Origin: Ptychodera flava
Lineage: Eukaryota; Hemichordata; Enteropneusta; Ptychoderidae
Direction of reading: 5' to 3'
Assembly (NCBI RefSeq): GCF_041260155.1
Contig: NC_091933.1
Coordinates: 5,617,501 to 5,681,500 of the forward strand
Length of the DNA stretch: 64,000 bases
Below the pieces are notes generated by a model. It saw nothing but the letters and a program-made list of their open reading frames with translations. It had not been told where the DNA came from and did no database searches. Made by a program: the position numbers and the translations under genes. Positions 45,361 through 58,394 of this stretch are shown here, in pieces (position 1 is the first letter of the stretch; each line of letters begins with the position of its first letter).

Positions 45361-45599
45361 ATTCAAGATCCCTTGCTGAGACAGTGCATACTGGGCAATG
45401 ACAACCAGGTGAAAAGCAACATAGTGACAATACCATCCTCCATTGCAAAGGAAATACACAGTGTGTGGCTATGCAAACAGCCAAAACTGAACAGAGATCG
45501 TGGTGTTGACACCAATGCAGAGCAAAAACCTGTGGAATTGAGGGAGTCTTTCATCAATATATTTACTTTCCTAAGACAATGGTCCTTGCTGTGGCACAG
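45361..45599 (+). CDS. Candidate coding exon, unrecognised protein
   Basis: Acceptor CACCCAATCAG, donor CACAG|GTTTGT. All 79 codons are open in the frame fixed by joining ATG at 43366. The frame contains KEIHSVWLCKQPKLN and FINIFTFLRQWSLLW. It ends in phase 2, matching the next candidate exons at 48082 and 48790. No domain is recognised. Confidence 0.3.
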
Positions 45600-46599
45600 G
45601 TTTGTACTTACACTGTTCAGTGTTTCCACTGGCTAAATTTTCCCCTAAGCCATTATGGCTAATTGAGACCAAATTGATTAGCCAGAACTATAGCCATCAA
45701 AATTACATGTAATTGCATTTATGATTTTTATCCAACTGACAGTTGTATACTCAGGTGGGTCCTATCAGTTGCTACAATGGCAAGATGACATTAAACTAGT
45801 CCAATAATCATTTACATTCAAGGTAATACATTACCAGGTCCATTTGTGATTTAAAAATTTAAGTAGGACCATCCTGAACGACTGATAATCAGTGGCAATG
45901 TAAATAAACAACTATTTTTTATGGAACAAACTGCTTTCTTAATAACATTCACAACAAATTTATTTTCCTGTGTGCCAAACACTTATGTGACTTGCACTTT
46001 TGTAAATGTATCAAGATGTATCACAAGTATTACATCATTGACAGGGTAACTTCAAGATGTTTCCTTTGAAAGATCCATAGCTTCTGCCTCAGTCATCAAG
46101 TGCTTTCAGTTCTCCAATCACAGAGTCTAATTTTTACACCAACTGTTCACTTTAAGAAGGTGTACTGGTAATTACATTTTGTACACTAGGTGTAAACAGT
46201 CGCCTCTTTCTATTGGTAGTCCAAACAGTGAATGCTTTAGTTTCAAAATCAAACTGGGTGTATATGTTAAAATGTCCTGTCTGGCCACATGTCTTACAGA
46301 AAAAAAAGCTGACTCTTCTCTTATTCAAACACTAGCCATGGAAATTCAACGAACTATTCCTGGCACACTTTCTTTTTTTGTAACTATCCTCTACCCTGCA
46401 ACTCTGCGGACAGCCTGTGCAATTATCTTTTTTGCTTACTTGTACTCGAACACGACTTAGCATGTCACAGTGTGCTGCTTGTTGTTCAGCATTGTAAACA
46501 TTCAACTGGACAACATCCTAGTTATATCTTCATGCAAATTTATGACCTATGCCTATCCACAATACAGTGTTATATTCAGTACTTTTACACATCATGGCA

Positions 46600-47040
46600 G
46601 AAAGTGACCCCTGCCTATATCCACAAATACATGTACACGGTATGGAAGATAACCCGGGCCTATCCTCAATCCAAATGCATTCACATGGTATGGAAGATGG
46701 CACAGACATATCCACAATACACATAATATATAAAATGCAATGGAAGATGACCTAGGCCAATCCACAATACACATACATGCACACAGTATGTACATGTAAG
46801 ATGACTCAGGCCTATGTAGAATACAAAATGGGAGATGACCAAGGCCTATCATCAATACAAACAGTCTGTACCTGTATCGTATTCAGGATAGGCGTGGGTC
46901 ATTTTCAATAAAATATGTACCGTTATTGTATTCAGGATAGGCCTGGGTCATTTTCCATAGCAGGTACCTGTATGTGTATTCTGGCTAGCCCAGGGTCACC
47001 TGCGATGCTGAATAATTGTTTTGTGGATAGGCCTAGGTCA
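46600..47040. repeat. Degenerate minisatellite that reverses orientation
   Basis: Units of about 45-60 bp resembling TGGAAGATGACCCAGGCCTA followed by TCCACAATACA run in plus orientation from about 46600 to 46865. They reappear as the reverse complement (ATTCAGGATAGGCCTGGGTC) from about 46880 to 47040. It lies between candidate exons at 45599 and 48082. Confidence 0.75.
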
Positions 47041-48081
47041 TTGTATTTGCATAGGTTATAACATTTACATGAAGTTAGGCTCAGGACGTCATCCAATTGA
47101 CAGTTTACCATGCTGCACTCATTTATAGCTGCCTCTGAGGTTGCCACAGAAGTGTTCTAAGGTGCCGGTTTTTGAAACACTGGTTTCATTCTGTTCACCA
47201 CCCTTGCTGTCATTGGCTGCTGCTGTCTGCTTAGTTTTTGAAAATACACTGCAATCAGTGTTTCCTGACTATGTTAGAAGCATTGTTTACAAAGCACTTG
47301 TCATCATAAAATAACAAGGTCATTGCATGCAGCCATCTGAAAGCATGGCATATCACTTGTTACTGATTATAATAGTTTTCTGAGACTGCACACTAAAGCG
47401 AGGAAAGAATGACCACCCAGGGATGTTGAAAAATATCTCTGCCTTTTAACTACACTCTCGATCAGCCCCCTGAAAATAGCACTAACCAGTTTTGCGAAGG
47501 ATAGTTGAAAAATATTTCCCAATCTGCAGACATTTCATTTCCCATTTCACGCTCTTGCGAGTGGCAGCGGAAACACTGCTGTTGTCATACACAGTTGTAG
47601 TTCTTTTTAAAATACCCTCTTGAGTAGATCAAATGTATTACACCTCTACTAGTATTTAATCAGTAATTTTGTTGTGATAATCATGGCTTACACATTTTTG
47701 GTGAAGTTATTTTCTCTTTTTTAGCTGAATTTGCTAAAAAATTTTCTTTAGACTTGGCACTCTATGAATTGCCTAGTGAAATGCAGATGATATGATAAAT
47801 GCCACATGACTAGACATTCAATACATGTAGCTTCATTCGTAGGATCCATAAAACTGTTATGATGAAATATATTCCAATGAGAGAATACATCTGGTATGCA
47901 CACGTGATTTATAACGTTTACATGTGTGTAATGCTTATCATCATTAGGGTTAAGGACATACAGAGTGTTTACAATTCATCCCAGCAATACATCCCATCAT
48001 CAAATGTATTTTAATCATTCCGGTTATCATTGTCATTTAAAGAGTTATAAGTAATCATGAGTCTATCTGTTTACAATTCAG

Positions 48082-48223
48082 GATCAGCAGTGAATGCTGC
48101 AATATCAAGATGAGAAATATCATTGACCTTGACAAAGAGCGTTAAAGACAAAGTGGAGGGCTTTGAATTGGACTTGGACCATGACATTATAACGAAAGAT
48201 GAATGGAAATGATCAAACAACAG
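48082..48223 (+). CDS. Candidate exon with two possible frame uses
   Basis: Acceptor TTTACAATTCAG, donor CAACAG|GTAATT. Joined to 45599 the frame runs 20 more codons to TAA at 48143-48145, giving a 101-residue protein. A separate ATG at 48203, directly after an in-frame TGA, is continuous through the donor into the exon at 48790. A third frame with KDKVEGFELDLDHDIITKDE also looks coding-like but stops before the donor. The gene may be broken, or one of these frames may be the true one. Confidence 0.3.
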
Positions 48224-48789
48224 GTAATTTCTTCCATTTCAGTCCTTGCACCCAAGTATATGTACACAAGTGACTGTTGCAAAGATGTGCTGGAAGTGGT
48301 ATCTTGTAACTTGCACAAAGTGTTTTATGTTAGTTGTCTTTATATAGCTACACATGTATAGCATCTTTACAATTACAAGAATACTAATTAGAAACACAGG
48401 TTCACAAAAACATAAGTGATACATTGCTGTATTTTAATTGACATTGCCAGCAGCAACTATGCAGGTGCATCAGCTTAACACTAATCCATCCAGAATTATA
48501 CACAACATGCATGTGATAGCAATCCCTCATTCTTAAACTGTGCAGGACATTGGTTGTAGCCAATCTATTACATATGACATGAGCAAGAAGGAAAAAGTGT
48601 GGTTGAGATGTCTAGGTTAGAGAAACATGCATATTAGCGGAGACAAAAATAAATTATTTGTTCTTTGTACACAAGAATTCTTGGATATGTAACACACAAA
48701 TAAACTAACTTTTTTGTGAAGAGAAATTATTATCTTCCATGATTGGTCCATGATTGTCTTCCATGAGTTTATTATTATTTCTATGTTAG

Positions 48790-48978
48790 GGAACAGGTGT
48801 GTATATCCATGCAGAAGAGGAAAAGCAAGATAAATCCAAAACCGACTTCAAGGCAGCATTTTACCACGCAAAGAAAGGAACCAACTACCAGGGACAGTTG
48901 TCTCAAGATGAAGACAGTGGGATTGCATCTCCATTTGGTAGAGGATTTCCTATTAGTCAGTATGGTGGACAGACGTGA
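48790..48978 (+). CDS. Candidate last exon, C-terminus of an unrecognised protein
   Basis: Acceptor TTCTATGTTAG|GGAACA. One frame reads GTGVYIHAEEEKQDKSKTDF, then FKAAFYHAKKGTNYQGQL and ends SQYGGQT with TGA at 48976-48978. Purine-first codon pattern and balanced composition make this frame look translated. With the start at 48203 it gives 69 residues. The overlapping +1 frame stays open to 49144 and would join to exon 45361-45599 as a 198-residue product. Both cannot be ranked without transcript data. Confidence 0.35.
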   Translation, partial: GTGVYIHAEEEKQDKSKTDFKAAFYHAKKGTNYQGQLSQDEDSGIASPFGRGFPISQYGGQT

Positions 48979-49506
48979 ACCCTTACACTGCTCAGCACAC
49001 AGATTGTATGTACATGTATGTTGGGATCAAAAACTCCTAAACCACTACACCTACCACAGACAAACAGTGGGCAACTTAACAGATATAACCCGCAATACTA
49101 AGCATCATCATATTACAGCTAGTACACAGAACTGTTTAAGGTAGTCCAGCTCAAAGAGAGGAAAAATTCAACTTTCAGAGCACTGAGAAAACACAATTAT
49201 TATTTCATGCCTCCCCTCAGTATCATGGTGATCTCTGTAGTATAATAACAAACCTGTAGGTAATTGTCACTTGTGATGATTGTTTATAAACATTCCATTA
49301 TCACTTTTTCTGCTCCAGAGGTGTACATGTCAATCAGGACCCAGATTTACATATACTGGTCAATAACATTGCAATGTGCACATAGGTACTTTGTTTCCCA
49401 GTAAGCTTTCAGAAGAAGAACAAGAAACTAGAGTTGATATTATAAATTTGTGAAAAATTCATCAAAAAGATACAGCTACACTGCAGCCCAAATTTCTTGG
49501 AAGCTG

Positions 49507-50322
49507 TCATTATTTACAGCCTAAGGGGGGTGGGGGGGGGGATGTTGGAGGAATTTTGTCGGAAACTCTAAAATTTCAAGTACCCCCCCCCCAAAAAAAA
49601 ACCATGATAACTTGAGTAACCCCCCTCTCTTACATGGAAATTTGACTGACCCCCTCCCCCTCACTTTTGAAAACTTAAATTTTAATACATGTATTTTATA
49701 TAATTTACATAAATACAGCAATAGTAAAGACCATTCAAATCCTAGTGTACCCTGCTAGATAATCATTGGTTATCTCATGACGGTTGAAAAAGGTGAAACC
49801 AACAAAATGAAATTCAAAGTCACAACAAAACATAGATGTCAAAGTCACACTATAACCAGTATACAACCACATACAGTATTGTTTAATATGGATGGGTATC
49901 ATAACAGGGTCCTCACTGGGATATCTGATAGGGTAGACTTTGAAAGTACTGATTGAAGAACATGCGGAAGGCTGATGGGGAAAGTGTCCGACGGGCTTGC
50001 TCATCTCCCTTGCATGGAAAATTTGAGAAATTGTAGTGTGCATTGGTACAGTTTGGCGTAATCTCAGAGGTGTTTTCAATGTGTAATTTTACTGAGTAAA
50101 ATTTTTAGAAATTGATGTGTGAAGTGGTGCAATCTGAGAGGTACGTGTTTCAATACATTTTGCACCAACGTTTCAATACATTTTGCACCAAAAATTGAGT
50201 AACCGCCTTCTTTCTCTCAACATTTTGAGTAACATTTTGAGTAACCCTATAGCTTTCAATATTTTGAGTGACCCCCTTCATATTCCTCTGACCCCCCCCC
50301 CCCCCCCAGCTGTAAACAATGA
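49507..50322. mobile_element. TIR element with subterminal C/G tracts
   Basis: A 14-bp inverted pair (TCATTATTTACAGC at 49507-49520, GCTGTAAACAATGA at 50309-50322) encloses G and C runs at both ends. Several GAGTAACCCCC-like direct repeats occur at about 49610-49650 and 50195-50290. A 24-bp direct repeat with TTTCAATACATTTTGCACCA occurs at about 50148-50190. No transposase is seen. Confidence 0.45.
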
Positions 50323-50789
50323 TGGCTTCCAAGGAGATATATCTTCAAGCTTGTGCGATATGGATTTCAGGCAATGTCAACTTGTGGACAGGGTACAGAG
50401 ATTTATGTTGCAGATTATTGCAAATTGGACTAACTCGTGAATACAGTACATGAAGTCCCATTCCATTATCAAGAGCAAAAGCTGAAAACTACATCTGAAG
50501 CTTGCTTTGGAGATCAAAATTATTGCTTGTAATAAGTTAAAATTCATGTTATCAGAAAATCACAAGCACACCTTTAGCAGTCTGACAAGCTTATGAAAAA
50601 TAGAGATTTACAAGTATATATGTTATCATTACTTGTTTACTTGTATTCCAAGGAATATAACTTTAAAAAGAACAGACATGGAATCAAATGGTTAAATTCT
50701 ATTTTAGCTCTGCAGTTAGTGTGAATGAGCTTATTTTTAGCTACTATAGTCTATAGAAGCTATTGGGATGGGTATCCGTCTGGCGTCCG

Positions 50790-51520
50790 TCTGTATGTAT
50801 GTATGTACGGTATGTATGTATGTATGTATGTATATGTATGTCTAATTGTGAGGCGTCCGTCCTCTCAAATATCTTGAGAACCACCATACTTACTGATTTG
50901 ATATTTGTTGTGTAGATGAAAAATATGATTTTGAGAAACCAATTTTTTCAAGTTTTTGATATTGTTGAAAATATCCAAATTAGTGCCAAAAAAGGCGTTT
51001 TTGGTAAAAAATCTTCTTCTTAATAACCGCTGGTCAGACAGCTTTATTATTTGTTATAAAGATCCCTAGGGATAACCCAACTTAGATTTGTTCAAATTGT
51101 GATGATATATGCAAATCTGTATTTTTAAGGAATTTTTTTGTTATTTTTGGTCAAACTTTATTTCATCAAAACCGCTCATCTGACAGGTTCCTACAGATAA
51201 ACTTAATATGATATATTGAATATATGACGAAATCTGCAATTTTGTTTTTTTGGTGCTATTTTTGCCATTTTTGGTCAAAAATGTGTTTCTCAAAAACTAC
51301 TTGTCTGATGCCTTTGATATCAGGTATACAGGTTCCTAGGATTGTCTTAGTGTGATATATTGAAATTTGATGAAATCTTCAATTTTCGTATTTTTTGGTC
51401 AATTTTTGCCATTTTTGGTCAAAATATTTTGTGTTTCAAAAGTTACTCATCTGATAGCTTTGATATTTGGCAGACATGTTCTTAGGGATGATCTTAATGT
51501 GACATTGTGAATTTTTACAG
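50790..51520. repeat. Second GTAT microsatellite plus ~130-bp degenerate array
   Basis: It opens with GTCCGTCTGTATGTATGTA and continues with about five divergent units of the same ~130-bp repeat as 41060-41830 (CTGATAGCTTTGATATTTGG, CCATTTTTGGTCAAAA). No coding frame is maintained. Confidence 0.8.
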
Positions 51521-52490
51521 CTGTCCTGAAATGAGCTAGCAAAGATTTCCACCCTCTTCATCAATAAGTGTCAGAAATAGTCTCTACACTCTACATAACA
51601 CAGCTGAGCTCTATCCACTGCCATTTCACTTGCTTACAAATGAGAACTTTTAATGCTACCAATATGTCACAAACCATTAAAAGAGAGTTTCCATGTTGTT
51701 TAGAATGAATGTATTCATGACATCAATTGTCAATTGGAAAAAGCCCTCCACTATTATGCCTGTAAAAATATGCAGCCAAGTATTAAAGCTGTGTATTGTG
51801 AAATTCTCTTGTTACACAGTAAAGACTTTTATCACAATACTTAATGCTGATTTACATGGGATAATGATCTCATCCCCAATTGGCAGGATTGACATTGTAT
51901 CAGCTGTACACTGATGTATACTTGAAACTTCCTCACATATGTAAGATTTAATTGATTCCTCCAGTAGTTCAAATTACATTGCATTTGTAACCTTTGTAAT
52001 TGTGGAAAATATATGTTAGTTTTTTCCAAGGCCTGCATATGTAAGAACACTTGGTTGATTGTGTATCACTCTTTTACAATGTAATACAGATATTTAATGG
52101 TAAATAAAACCTCCTAACAAGCTTTATACAGCATAACATGTATTTCTGTCTCTATCATATCGTAGGATGATCTACCGGGTATGTGTGTCTCTAGTGTTTT
52201 TTAAAATGTATTGAAATATATTCAAATAGATGTAAGCCATCTTGAATATCACATTCATACACTGTGCCAAATGGCAAGTTGATCAATCTTGAATCCCACC
52301 AATTTCAATGTGTCAGAGATATTATGCGTATTTTATCATAGAAAGCATTAATGTTTTCAAGAAAATTTAAGTAAACGTTTACGTGTCATGAAAATGTATA
52401 TTCTCCAAAAAATATCAGTTATCTTTCTATGTACAGTAAAACTATATTTTCTACATGTATATGATATTTTTCCAAGAAATATCACATATT
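51521..52490. other. No feature seen
   Basis: AT-rich unique-looking sequence without a supported gene, RNA gene or clear repeat. Open frames are short and overlap on both strands. Confidence 0.5.
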
Positions 52491-52499
52491 AGAGGTCTT

Positions 52500-53230
52500 G
52501 TTGCATTGTGTACACACATTAGTCCCACGGAGGTAAGTTCAGAGAGGGACTTATGGTTGCATGAGTCTGTGCATTTGTGCATGCAGGTATCTCAGACGTG
52601 CCTGAGCCAATTCTTTTCATACTTGGTACAAGGACATAAAACTATGAAATACATATGCAAAACCATTGTTTTTGGCGTGGCGTGAATAATTAGTACTAAA
52701 TTGCATGATTAGTGAATTTTGAAAAAGCTAGGTTTCTAGAAAGATGGTGACGAAATTTAGTACTGGTGTTTCTCACACAATTCTGATAACAGACAAAGAT
52801 TTACATCAGTATTTTGTCAATTAATTGCTAATTTGCATATTTAATGAATATTTATGATAAGTTTAATGTAAGGAATCCTGCATCAAATTTGACTAATGTG
52901 GTACAGATGTTGATCTCCCAGGACTACCATAGTGTGCAATGGCATTTAGCAGTGTTAAGTCAATTACTTGCTAATTTGCATATTTGATGAATTTTCATAA
53001 TTAAGATGATGTGTTTAGAAATTCTGCAAAGTTTACAAAATCTAGTCCTGTAATAGTGTTCAAAGACCTATCGGTATCATGATAATTAAGGTCTAATTTG
53101 CATATTTAATGAAATTTACTTATAAGCGTAATTAGTTAAGAAATACTGCATCAAATTTGATAACACGTCGTAGCATAGTTCCTAGAAAATGATGTACAGA
53201 TGTAGATCTTTCAGTGTGTTGAATTTCACT
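52500..53230. repeat. Degenerate tandem repeat with TAATTTGCATATTTAATGA core
   Basis: The core TAATTTGCATATTTAATGA and variants recurs at about 52830, 52975 and 53095, each followed by AAATTCTGCA-like and CAAATTTGA-like blocks, a period of roughly 120-145 bp. The octamer ATTTGCAT in the core is an octamer-factor-type motif, but its repetition is explained by the repeat. Confidence 0.65.
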
Positions 53231-53409
53231 TGTTGAATTTTTCAATGAAAACAGGCAAATTTGTTGCAATTTTTCTAAGATTTTTAGGTTTTTTTAAATT
53301 CAAAAAGCCATGGTTTTCAGGAAACAGAAACATTTTTACCTCACATTTGGTATATATATAAAATCAATGAGAGGCTATCTTATAAAGATGAATCAGTTCA
53401 TTTGCATAT

Positions 53410-53482
53410 CTGTGTATGTATGTATGTCTGTCTGTATGTGTGTTTGTGTTCGTGTGTGTGTGCGTGTGTGTGTGTGTGTGTG
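53410..53482. repeat. GTAT, GTCT and GTGT compound microsatellite
   Basis: Simple repeat directly downstream of the 52500-53230 array, the reverse order of the arrangement at 40786 and 50790. Confidence 0.9.
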
Positions 53483-53923
53483 CGTTTGCCGTGAATACAA
53501 AGTGACGACGTCAACTTGAAGATGCACACACAAAGTGAGGACAGGGGTGACAAAGTGAGGGCCCTCACAACGTTTTTTATGGCAAACGGTTCCCGAAGTC
53601 TTCAAGATGATTTTCTGTGAGTTTGGGACTGTCGTCACTTTGCACGATAAAACTGACCATGTGTGTTCCTGATGGGACACACACCATGAGCGCCATCTTG
53701 AGGCCCGCTGGGGAGAAACACACAGGTAGACACACTCATTATATGATTGTAGCGCCACCCCGCCTCCTTTTCCTTTCATTGCAACTTTGTGCGCTCTGGG
53801 AACTATTGTTATGTAAATTTAATTTTAGCTAATTGCATGAAGTCGTCACTTTGTGTGTAGACAACGTGTGACACAGTATGTACATTTCAGGTGTTTGCGC
53901 GCGTGGTCTCACTTAGTGTGTAG

Positions 53924-54640
53924 ACTACAGACCTGTGTCATTCTGTCATGACACAATTCTATCACTGATTGCTGGATACCTCGCCAGTTATTGCATATTT
54001 AGGTTGGAATATGATCATTTCTGGAGCGATATTACATTACATCAAGCAGGGCATTGGGTATGGTGTTTAAAAATTGCTACGTGGTTCATTTGTGGGGAGT
54101 TGCGCACCATAATCCTTAGCTATAGGTAACCACGTCGCATTCAAATATTCTACGTGATCAGACTTTTGATATGAGTTTTCTTCTTTTTTAATGTAGTTGT
54201 CTCGTATATTATTTTCAAGAACAAATTTAATGAATATTTAATGCATTCTTCCTTTTGAAACCATGTATTTGCATTCGCTGATTGTTATTATATTCATCCT
54301 CATCAGTTTTCGATCAGTCAAACATGAAAATATGCAAGACAAAGAGGAAGTACATATCCATTTTTTGGTGCGCCATGCGTTCAGTCTTGAATAAAAGTAA
54401 ACAGACCTGTGTCAATCTTATAACAGAAATTTTGTCAGCTGTTGCTGGATATACTGCGCCAGTTATTTCTTTTTAAGTGTGGGATTTCCAGAACATTTGA
54501 CATTACATCAAGCAGGGCATATTTGGTGTCATTGTATAAAAACAGCTATGCGGCTGTCCCACTTGTGAGGAGTTGCGCATTGTGATCCTAAGCTACAGGT
54601 GACCCAAGTCACATTTAATTAATCTACGTGATCTGACTAT
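53924..54640. repeat. Two diverged direct copies of a ~220-bp block
   Basis: Block one (about 53924-54160) and block two (about 54399-54640) share ACAGACCTGTGTCA, ACATTACATCAAGCAGGGCAT, GGAGTTGCGCA and CTACGTGATC in the same order. Reading frames are not conserved between them, so they are not duplicated exons. The intervening 240 bp differ. Confidence 0.8.
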
Positions 54641-55679
54641 ATAGTTTTTAATACAAGATGCCTTCGCGATGTGCTGACAGACTGAACCCCTAGCAACAGC
54701 ACTCCAGCCATAGCCTGTATAACACATTGCTTGTCACTTCTGTATGCTTAGAGTGGTATGAAAGACAGCAAGCATTTACTAGTACATGTGTGTTTCTTTA
54801 CATTTATACTTTATTTATTCCGGCAGAAATCATTATTAAAATGACAGGTGGGTTTCTTATTGTAAACGAATAGTATGCGAAACTCACACAAAACATCTAC
54901 TGGTCAAGCGGGCCAGGAACTTTAGAAAAATCACTGGCCTTAAAGAAAATCAACCGGTCCGATCCTCAGGTCAAATCAAATATTGTGCAGATTTTTACCC
55001 GCGCTCAGTATAGGGGCCTAGAAAATTTGATCGAAAAAATACACAGAGACCACTTCATCATCCTAACATCAAACTGATTTTGTGCCTTTAAATTCATTTG
55101 CAGGAAAGCAAATGAAGATGGCTATCAAAACCAAAAGTTCGGGCAACTGATCTCAGTGCAAAAAAAAAAAAAATCATATGAAACGAAATCAGGGAAAGGT
55201 TAAGCACAAACACATAAAACATTTTTATTTCTTAAAACAGCCTTTAACAACAAGTATTTCTAACATTGAGAAAACGAGCACAAGCGTGGTCTTGAAATAG
55301 GTGTCAATACGAAAAAGTTAAGCGTCAAGAACTCTGATCAGGGATGGCTATAAGTTTTGGCAGCACAAACACCTGATCACACAAAAATGGAGTCATTACA
55401 ACAGCTGACTCTTTCAAAAATCGATTCTGGCTTCTCCTCGAAGATGACTATCATCGAATCCAAGGAAGGGAATACAAAAAACTAGCTAAGGGCAATTGAT
55501 AAAGAGAAAAATACTGAAGTGTCGAAACCCACGTGAAAAGATGAATCACAAAAATGTAATCTTTACAGGTGACCAAGGCAAATGGCCATCACGGTCAAAT
55601 CACAATGAAGGCGCGATTTTGCACAATGTTTAAATATCGGACATTTACTTTCTAGTATCAAAGTTTGACGTCCAAAATA
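54641..55679. other. No feature seen
   Basis: Mixed AT-rich sequence; no open frame or repeat that could be supported. Confidence 0.45.
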
Positions 55680-56450
55680 TTTCTGTCATACATAACAATC
55701 TGTATACGGGCCTTATATCGATACTAGACGATACAAGAATGACTTGCTTTCTGTTGCGGCACGCCGGGTTTGCGAAATTGCCGATATTTTATGCCAGGCT
55801 GATACCTATCGGCGATGTTAGGACTCTAATAATCGATACTAGACAATTCTAGAATGACTTGCCTCGCGTCTCGACACGCAATATCTGTGAAATCAAAGAT
55901 ATTTACTTGATATTTATCGCCTGGGACTCTAATATTGATATTATACAATGACTTGCCTTGTGTCTGTTGCACGTCTGTGGTGGCAAGATTAAAAACGTAA
56001 AGGCCGTAAATGACAGAAATCCTGTCGGAAAACACCATAGCTATGGACCCACAGCTAGTGACTCCAATATCGATAATAGTCAACTCTAGACTTTTAAATC
56101 GTGGGTAATTATTCAATGTATATCGGAGATTTTACCACCCTACAGATCTTGACAAGCCCGACTTCCTCAGTCCGACCCTAACTTCGATACTTGACAATCC
56201 TATAATTGTCAAATCGCCGGCAAATATTCGATGTAAATCGGGGATTTCACTTGTACCTTGCAGATCTGGCCCCGCGGTCTGCCAAGCCCAATTTCCGTGG
56301 TCCGACTCTACTAGACTTGTCTAAAACTGTGGGTAAATGTCCTATATTGGAGATTTTACCACCTCACATATCTGACCGAACAATTCTAATTTCGATACCG
56401 TGTTGTCTAATAGCTGTAAATATTCGATATCATATAAAAGTGCAATGTTG
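55680..56450. repeat. Degenerate ~130-bp tandem repeat with GATACTAGACAAT core
   Basis: About five divergent units contain GACTCTAATATCGATACT-like, CGGAGATTTTACCAC-like and GTAAATATTCGAT-like blocks. Open frames across it are chance products. Confidence 0.7.
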
Positions 56451-56588
56451 CGGCGCGGTCGTCCTCGAAATCCAGTTTACCTCGACACGGTCGATACGCT
56501 GAACAATAATAACTCTTTTATTACCATAACGAGATCTCGCACTGCAAACATGCTTGAAAAATGGGGAGCACATTGATAGCGTCCCTAC

Positions 56589-56613
56589 TCTCGCGAGAAA
56601 TCATGAGGTAAGA
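56589..56613 (+). promoter_or_regulatory. TCTCGCGAGA palindrome next to a splice donor
   Basis: Perfect TCTCGCGAGA at 56589-56598, a motif enriched at core promoters in vertebrates, is followed ten bases later by ATGAG|GTAAGA (donor at 56608). Together they resemble a promoter with a very short first exon, but no downstream exon was identified. Confidence 0.25.
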
Positions 56614-57849
<1,236 letters not shown>

Positions 57850-58069
57850 GATGAGTTTTCCTCGAAATAGAAGCAAATTATGCTGTTCTGTCAATATATA
57901 TTTCTCTTCCAATTACCATTGTATCAAAATTATGCTTCTCATTATCACAAAGTTTAACAGTACCTGTATTTGTCTCAAATTGGCAATTCATTGACGCTGT
58001 AAATCAGAATAATGATAAAAGTCTAGTTTGAGCTCATTTTTAACGTATTTTATCATCACATATATTTAA

Positions 58070-58390
58070 AGGGACAAAGTCTGTCATTTTTCATGGATTT
58101 TGTTTGATACGAGATACTACTTATAGTGTTTGAAATGTTGAAAGATACTGAATGATGGGTAACCGTGCATATATTCGACCCAGGATTTAGACAAATTAAA
58201 TGAAACCATCGCGAAAATGAATTAATGGTCATGACCATTAGTTCATTTTCACGATGGTTTCATTTGTCTAAAACCGGAGTCGAATATATGCATGGTCACC
58301 CATTCATTTCAGTATCTTTCAACATGTCAAACAATATAAGTAGTATCTCGTATCAAACAAAATCCATGGAAAATGGCAGACTTTGTCCCT
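58070..58390. mobile_element. Complete 321-bp palindromic MITE with TTAA duplication
   Basis: The element starts AGGGACAAAGTCTG and ends with its complement. The two halves are inverted copies along almost the whole length, meeting at the perfect palindrome AATGGTCATGACCATT. TTAA flanks both ends (58066-58069 and 58391-58394). TTAA duplications are characteristic of piggyBac and Kolobok; the AGGG terminus suits Kolobok better. Non-autonomous, with no coding frame. Confidence 0.88.
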
Positions 58391-58394
58391 TTAA

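Noticed and set aside
53527-53860. CACACAAAGTGA and TCACTTTGTGTG as ends of a transposon
   Set aside because: The inverted pair is only 12 bp in GT-rich surroundings, with no target duplication.
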